From Egaibacter danicus (lineage in GTDB: Bacteria; Pseudomonadota; Gammaproteobacteria; Burkholderiales; Burkholderiaceae_C), in assembly GCA_016707075.1 (NCBI GenBank), contig JADJII010000003.1:310001-374000 (forward strand): a DNA stretch of 64,000 bases. Reading direction: 5' to 3'. The notes under the pieces were generated by a model. That model was not told the origin of the DNA. It saw only the letters and a program-made list of their open reading frames with translations, and did no database searches. Position 1 is the first letter of the stretch; every line of letters begins with the position of its first letter. Made by a program: the position numbers and the translations under genes. Shown in pieces: positions 60,169 through 64,000 of the stretch.

Positions 60169-60205
60169 AATCTACCTCAAATGAAACCGTCGGAACTGAA
60201 GCGTT

Positions 60206-61396
60206 TTATTTCCGGTCGCCAAAGTCCAGTGGCAGACCCACGTAGTTTTCAGCGATGGTGCGGGAGCCCGCTTCGGAGTTGAGCAAATAGTCCAGCTCGG
60301 CTTCCTGAAACTTGGCGACGATGGCACCGTCATCCGGAAAGCGGTGCATCAGCTGCGTGAACCACCACGAGAAGCGCTCACCCCGCCAGATGCGCTTGAG
60401 GCAGCGCTCGGAGTAGGTGTCAATCCCGGCCTCGGACTTGTCCTTGTAGAACTCAATGATGGCGTTGGAGAGGTATTTCACGTCCGTAGCCGCCAGGTTC
60501 AGGCCCTTGGCTCCGGTGGGCGGCACGATGTGGCCCGCGTCACCTGCCAGGAACATGCGGCCAAAGCGCATGGGCTCGGTGATGAAACTGCGCAGCGGTG
60601 CAATGCTTTTCTCGATGGACGGCCCAGTGATGAGCTTGTCGCGCCCTTCCTCGTCCAGGCGCAGGCGCAACTCCTGCCAGAACGCGGCGTCGGTCCATTC
60701 CTCCACCTTGTCGGTCAGTGGCACCTGCAGGTAGTAGCGACTGCGCGTCTTGCTGCGTTGTGAACACAAGGCGAAGCCGCGCGGGCTGTTGATGTAAATG
60801 AGTTCATCATGCACCGGCGGTGTGTCGGACAGCAGGCCCAGCCAGCCAAACGGGTACACCTTTTCGAATTCGGTGATCGCACTGCGCGGTGCACTGGCCC
60901 GGCATACGCCGTGAAAGCCGTCGCAGCCGGCGATAAAGTCACATTCGATCTCGAATTTCTTGCCGTCTTTCTCATACGTGACGCGCGGCTTTTTGCTGTC
61001 GAAATCATGCACGGCCACGTTGTGGGCTTCGTACACGGTGGGCAGCCCGGCCGCGGCGCGGGCATCCATCAGGTCTTTGGTCAGCTCGGTCTGGCCATAA
61101 ACCATGACGTTTTTGCCACCGGTAAGCCTGTTCATGTCCACCCGGTGGCGTTTGCCGTTGTAGAGCATTTCGATACCGCCGTGCACCAAACCCTCTTTGT
61201 GCATGCGCTGGCCCACGCCAGCTTCGTCCAGCAGGTCGATGCACACCTGCTCCAGAATGCCGGCGCGGATGCGCGTGAGCACGTAGTCGCCAGTCTGGCG
61301 TTCCAGAACGATCGCGTCGATACCGGCCTTGTGCAGCAACTGGCCGAGCAGCAGGCCAGACGGGCCTGCACCGATGATGGCAACCTGGGTACGCAT
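60206..61396 (-). CDS. pobA: 4-hydroxybenzoate 3-monooxygenase
   Basis: PobA hydroxylates 4-hydroxybenzoate to protocatechuate with FAD and NADPH. The 396-residue length matches characterised PobA (about 394). Motifs: VAIIGAGPSGLLLGQLLHKA, GCDGFHGVCR and FLAGDAGHIVPPTGAKGLN, with RIRAGILEQ and the active-site Tyr/Pro region. The upstream open frame is ignored; ATG 61396 follows AAGGAGA. Divergent from the IclR regulator gene, the usual pobA-pobR arrangement. Confidence 0.95.
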   Translation of the reverse strand: MRTQVAIIGAGPSGLLLGQLLHKAGIDAIVLERQTGDYVLTRIRAGILEQVCIDLLDEAGVGQRMHKEGLVHGGIEMLYNGKRHRVDMNRLTGGKNVMVYGQTELTKDLMDARAAAGLPTVYEAHNVAVHDFDSKKPRVTYEKDGKKFEIECDFIAGCDGFHGVCRASAPRSAITEFEKVYPFGWLGLLSDTPPVHDELIYINSPRGFALCSQRSKTRSRYYLQVPLTDKVEEWTDAAFWQELRLRLDEEGRDKLITGPSIEKSIAPLRSFITEPMRFGRMFLAGDAGHIVPPTGAKGLNLAATDVKYLSNAIIEFYKDKSEAGIDTYSERCLKRIWRGERFSWWFTQLMHRFPDDGAIVAKFQEAELDYLLNSEAGSRTIAENYVGLPLDFGDRK

Positions 61397-61470
61397 GAAA
61401 AGTCTCCTTAGTGAAAGCTGTTGCAAGGTTAGGGGAGATCCACGCCTTTTGCCAGTGGTGTGGCTTGTCA

Positions 61471-61504
61471 TTGCGCGATGATCGTCGTTCTTGCGCGGTG
61501 ATCG
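61471..61504. promoter_or_regulatory. Direct-repeat operator in the pobA-pobR gap
   Basis: TTGCGCGATGATCG (61471-61484) and TTGCGCGGTGATCG (61491-61504) are 13 of 14 identical and spaced by exactly 20 bp, two helical turns, in the 129-nt gap between pobA and the IclR gene. Direct 10-bp repeats are also bound by PobR of Acinetobacter, so this is a likely PobR site. Confidence 0.55.
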
Positions 61505-61525
61505 CACAACGTTTACAGTCTGCGC

Positions 61526-62311
61526 ATGACGATTGCAAAAGCAGACCTGATCGAAGGCATGGCCAAAGGCATGGCGGTGCTGGAGAGCTTTGACACCGAG
61601 CGCCAGCGGCTCAACGCAACGCTGGCTGCGCAGCGAGCGGGCATCACCCGCGCGTCTGCCCGCAGGCATTTGCTGACGCTGACCCATCTGGGCTATCTGG
61701 AAACCGATGGCAGCTACTTCTGGCTGTCTGCCAAGGTGCTGCGGTTTTCCGGCAGTTACCTGTCGTCAGCGCGGCTACCCCGGCTGTTGCAGCCCACGTT
61801 GAGCCGTTTGACGGCCCTGACGCAGGAATCCTTTTCAGCCGTGGTGCTGGATGGGCACGAGGTGGTGATTGTGGCGCGCAGCGGCATTGACCTGCGGGTA
61901 TCTGCCGCCAGTGCCAGCGGGGTGCTGGCTTATGGCCTGCACCTGGGCGCCCGGCTGCCGGCGCATGTCACGTCCACCGGCCGGGTGTTGCTGGCGGCGC
62001 TTCCCAAAACCGAATTCAATCGCTGGCTGAAAGGGCGCACGTTGCCGCGCCTGACGGCGCACACCATCACGGATGCCAAACGGCTGCGCGACGTGATTGA
62101 GCAGGTGCGGGCGGACGACTATTGCCTGGCCAGTGAAGAGCATGAGCTGGGCATCCACGCGCTGTCGGTGCCGGTACGCAATCTGCAGGGCAAAACGGTT
62201 GCCGCAGTGAACGTGGTTGCGCCGCTGGGGCGACTGCCTGCCACCATGATGCGGCAAACCCTGCTGCCACTGCTGATTGAGGCCGCCAATGAAATACGCC
62301 CCCTGATTTAG
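61526..62311 (+). CDS. pobR: IclR family regulator, probable PobR
   Basis: A 261-residue IclR-type regulator. N-terminal winged helix (GMAVLESFDTERQRLNATLA to RASARRHLLTLTHLGYLE) and C-terminal effector domain (about 90-260; HVTSTGRVLLAALP, SEEHELGIHALSVPV). The divergent pobA and the conserved KGMAVLESF start fit PobR/PcaR-type activators responding to 4-hydroxybenzoate or a catabolite. Its name rests on position and family, not on effector residues. Confidence 0.85.
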   Translation: MTIAKADLIEGMAKGMAVLESFDTERQRLNATLAAQRAGITRASARRHLLTLTHLGYLETDGSYFWLSAKVLRFSGSYLSSARLPRLLQPTLSRLTALTQESFSAVVLDGHEVVIVARSGIDLRVSAASASGVLAYGLHLGARLPAHVTSTGRVLLAALPKTEFNRWLKGRTLPRLTAHTITDAKRLRDVIEQVRADDYCLASEEHELGIHALSVPVRNLQGKTVAAVNVVAPLGRLPATMMRQTLLPLLIEAANEIRPLI

Positions 62312-62318
62312 GGGGCGT
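62296..62318. terminator. Hairpin spanning the pobR stop codon
   Basis: ACGCCCCCT (62296-62304), loop GATTT, AGGGGGCGT (62310-62318): a perfect 9-bp GC-rich stem containing the TAG stop. It separates the convergent pobR and 5'-nucleotidase genes. No T run follows on the plus strand. Confidence 0.5.
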
Positions 62319-62348
62319 CATCAGCGGGCGTGTTTTGGTTGGTGCCGC

Positions 62349-63986
62349 TTATTTGCGCACGACGGCTTCGCCCGGGTCAAACTCGGCGGCCTTAATCGGG
62401 CTCTTGGCCGCGATATAGGCTTTCAACACGTCAGCGTCCACAAAGCCGGTGTCCACATAGCTCTTGTGGGTGGTGAGTTTGGGATAACCATCACCACCCG
62501 CAGCCTGGAAATTGTTGACCGTCATGCGGTAAGTCTTGGCAGGGTCAATCGGCACGCCCTTGATTGCTGCGCTGGTCACCGCGTTGCCGGTGATCACCAG
62601 GTTGACGCCAGCGAATTGCGGGAACGCCCCAGAACCGACCGACATTTTTGCCGCAGCGTTGAGGTAAGCCATGGCTTCGGCACCGGTCAGGTCAACCGTC
62701 GTCACCGTATTGCCAAAAGGTTGGACCTTCAGCACGTCCTTGTAGGTCAGCTTGCCGGCAGGCAGCGACTCGCGCACGCCACCAGAATTCACCACGGCAA
62801 AGTCAGCGCGCGTCTTCTCCATCATGGCCCGAGCTATCAATACCCCCATGGAAGCTGGTTTGGCACGTACCACCGCGCGATCACCTTCGAGCTTGCCGTC
62901 GGTAGAGCCAATTTCAACATTCAGCTTCTGTTGCCCGAACTCCTGATAGGGTGTCAGCATGGCCAGCATATCCTTGTCTTCGGCGATGGCCACGGTGTAG
63001 GGCACCTTGCTGGTCTTGCCGTCGGCCGCCTTGACCGATTTCTTCAGGTTGACGGGGATCAGCGCGTATTTCACCAGCTTGAAATCGCCATTACGGTATT
63101 CAAAATCGGCGCGGCCCACGTACTTGCCCCACTCATGGGCCTGCACCACCCAGGTGCCGTTTTGCCGGTCCGGCTTGCATTCAGTGCCCGGCACGTATTC
63201 GCGGTCCAGCACGTTTTCGGCCTTCATGCAGGCGGGGTTCTGGGTGTGTCCGCCCACCACCATGTCGATACCCTTCACGGCACGTGCCATTTCCACGTCG
63301 CCCACGGCCTGCGTGCCATGGTTACCGTTTTCATAATGCCCCATGTGCGTGGCAGCAATCACCACGTCAGCCTTGGTGCGCAGCTCGGGCACCACTTTGG
63401 CCGCCTCGGCAATCACGCTGCGGAACTCGATGTTCTTCACGTTGTCCGGGTGCACCATCTTGAAGGTGTCTTCCGTCGTGAGGCCCATCACGCCGACGCG
63501 CACGCCACCCAGCGAGAAGATTTTGTAGGGTTCAAACATACGCTCGCCACGGTCATAAATATTGGCGGCCAGCATCGGGAATTTGATCAAATCCCGTTGC
63601 ATCTTCAGCACAAACAGTGGTTTGTCGAACTCGTGGTTGCCCACGGCCATGGCATCGTAGCCCAGAAGATTCATGCCTTTGAAGTCGGGCACGGCGTCCT
63701 GCAGGTCAGACTCGGGCACGCCGGTGTTCACGTCGCCACCGTCCAGCAGCAGGCTGTAGCCGCCCGACGCCTTGACTTCGGCGCGGATGCCGTCAATCAG
63801 CGTCTTGCGGGCTGCCATGCCGTATTCGCCATCGCCGTTCTTCCAGAACCGGCCATGGTGGTCGTTGGTGTGCAGGATGGTGATGCGGTAGGTTTTGTCT
63901 TTTTCCGGTCCGCCAGAACCCATGCTGGAGCAGGCGGCCAGAGCAAAGGCCAGGGTGGAATAGACAAGGGGTTTGACGAATTTCAT
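62349..63986 (-). CDS. 5'-nucleotidase/UshA-type lipoprotein
   Basis: A 545-residue outer-membrane or periplasmic metallophosphoesterase. The lipobox is LAAC (Cys at about 19). The metallophosphatase domain has ITILHTNDHHGRF, LLLDGGDVNTG, AVGNHEFDKP and VVGGHTQNPA. The C-terminal 5'-nucleotidase domain has AVVNSGGVRESLPAG and YRMTVNNFQAAGGDGYP. Such enzymes hydrolyse extracellular nucleotides to nucleosides and phosphate; UshA may also cleave UDP-sugars. The start ATG at 63986 lies 14 nt inside the window edge. Confidence 0.92.
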   Translation of the reverse strand: MKFVKPLVYSTLAFALAACSSMGSGGPEKDKTYRITILHTNDHHGRFWKNGDGEYGMAARKTLIDGIRAEVKASGGYSLLLDGGDVNTGVPESDLQDAVPDFKGMNLLGYDAMAVGNHEFDKPLFVLKMQRDLIKFPMLAANIYDRGERMFEPYKIFSLGGVRVGVMGLTTEDTFKMVHPDNVKNIEFRSVIAEAAKVVPELRTKADVVIAATHMGHYENGNHGTQAVGDVEMARAVKGIDMVVGGHTQNPACMKAENVLDREYVPGTECKPDRQNGTWVVQAHEWGKYVGRADFEYRNGDFKLVKYALIPVNLKKSVKAADGKTSKVPYTVAIAEDKDMLAMLTPYQEFGQQKLNVEIGSTDGKLEGDRAVVRAKPASMGVLIARAMMEKTRADFAVVNSGGVRESLPAGKLTYKDVLKVQPFGNTVTTVDLTGAEAMAYLNAAAKMSVGSGAFPQFAGVNLVITGNAVTSAAIKGVPIDPAKTYRMTVNNFQAAGGDGYPKLTTHKSYVDTGFVDADVLKAYIAAKSPIKAAEFDPGEAVVRK

Positions 63987-64000
63987 GGGCTGGATCCGTA

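Noticed and set aside
62831..62850. GAGCTATCAATA in the 5'-nucleotidase gene as a repeat copy
   Set aside because: The match is limited to AGCTATCAAT and lacks the hairpin's second arm.

Overview
The window looks like a contiguous piece of a betaproteobacterial chromosome. The hfq-hflX-hflK-hflC-DUF2065-hisZ-purA run, the ndk-rlmN-pilF-rodZ-ispG-hisS-yfgM-bamB-der run, the moderately high GC content and a recurrent short repeat all point to Burkholderiales, most likely Comamonadaceae (Rhodoferax/Polaromonas-like). The genus call is inference. No rRNA, tRNA, CRISPR array, insertion sequence or prophage was seen.

Layout. 1-9.8 kb: a same-strand housekeeping operon (rluB 3' end, ndk, rlmN, pilF, rodZ, ispG, hisS, yfgM, bamB, der) that ends at a good terminator. 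9.9-16.5 kb: hfq-hflX-hflK-hflC-DUF2065-hisZ-purA. 16.5-26.2 kb: mixed small operons (phosphoribosyltransferase, PLP lyase, DUF2189, mnmH, tesA/ybbA, GNAT), then an accessory stretch of small hypothetical genes and rlmB. This stretch contains a 0.3-kb block almost devoid of T. 26.2-29.7 kb: split chromate transporter, HD-GYP protein and a MarR-GNAT regulator. 29.7-34.9 kb: a catabolic cassette of flavin reductase, NicX-type ring-cleavage dioxygenase, NicD-type hydrolase, atypical acyl-CoA-dehydrogenase-fold protein and acyl-CoA ligase. 34.9-41.1 kb: aldehyde dehydrogenase and beta-oxidation genes around a palindromic operator. 41.2-48.8 kb: Cache protein, chemoreceptor, gspA/gspB, haloacid dehalogenase, CHRD lipoprotein and a PAS-GGDEF cyclase. 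48.9-53.2 kb: an aotJQMOP-type basic amino acid transporter. 53.3-64 kb: FAD monooxygenase-DUF2783-MarR operon, ygiQ, acyltransferase, CoA-transferase, pobA/pobR and a 5'-nucleotidase.

The cell these genes suggest is an aerobic heterotroph that degrades aromatic compounds (pobA, coniferyl-aldehyde-type dehydrogenase, ring-hydroxylating FAD monooxygenase, NicX-like dioxygenase), beta-oxidises acyl-CoAs, swims (a chemoreceptor), signals through c-di-GMP, and makes type IV pili and type II secretion components.

Two whole-window signals stand out. First, a gap-free 42-nt repeat occurs seven times, and its 26-nt core occurs twice more inside genes. Five copies precede genes with the same polarity and one lies in frame inside ygiQ. 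Second, four genes (hflK, a tetR, an acyl-CoA dehydrogenase, ygiQ) carry single-base frameshifts, and one gene body (DUF4345-like) reads as if A and T had been replaced by G and C. The second set suggests consensus errors at least as much as real gene decay.
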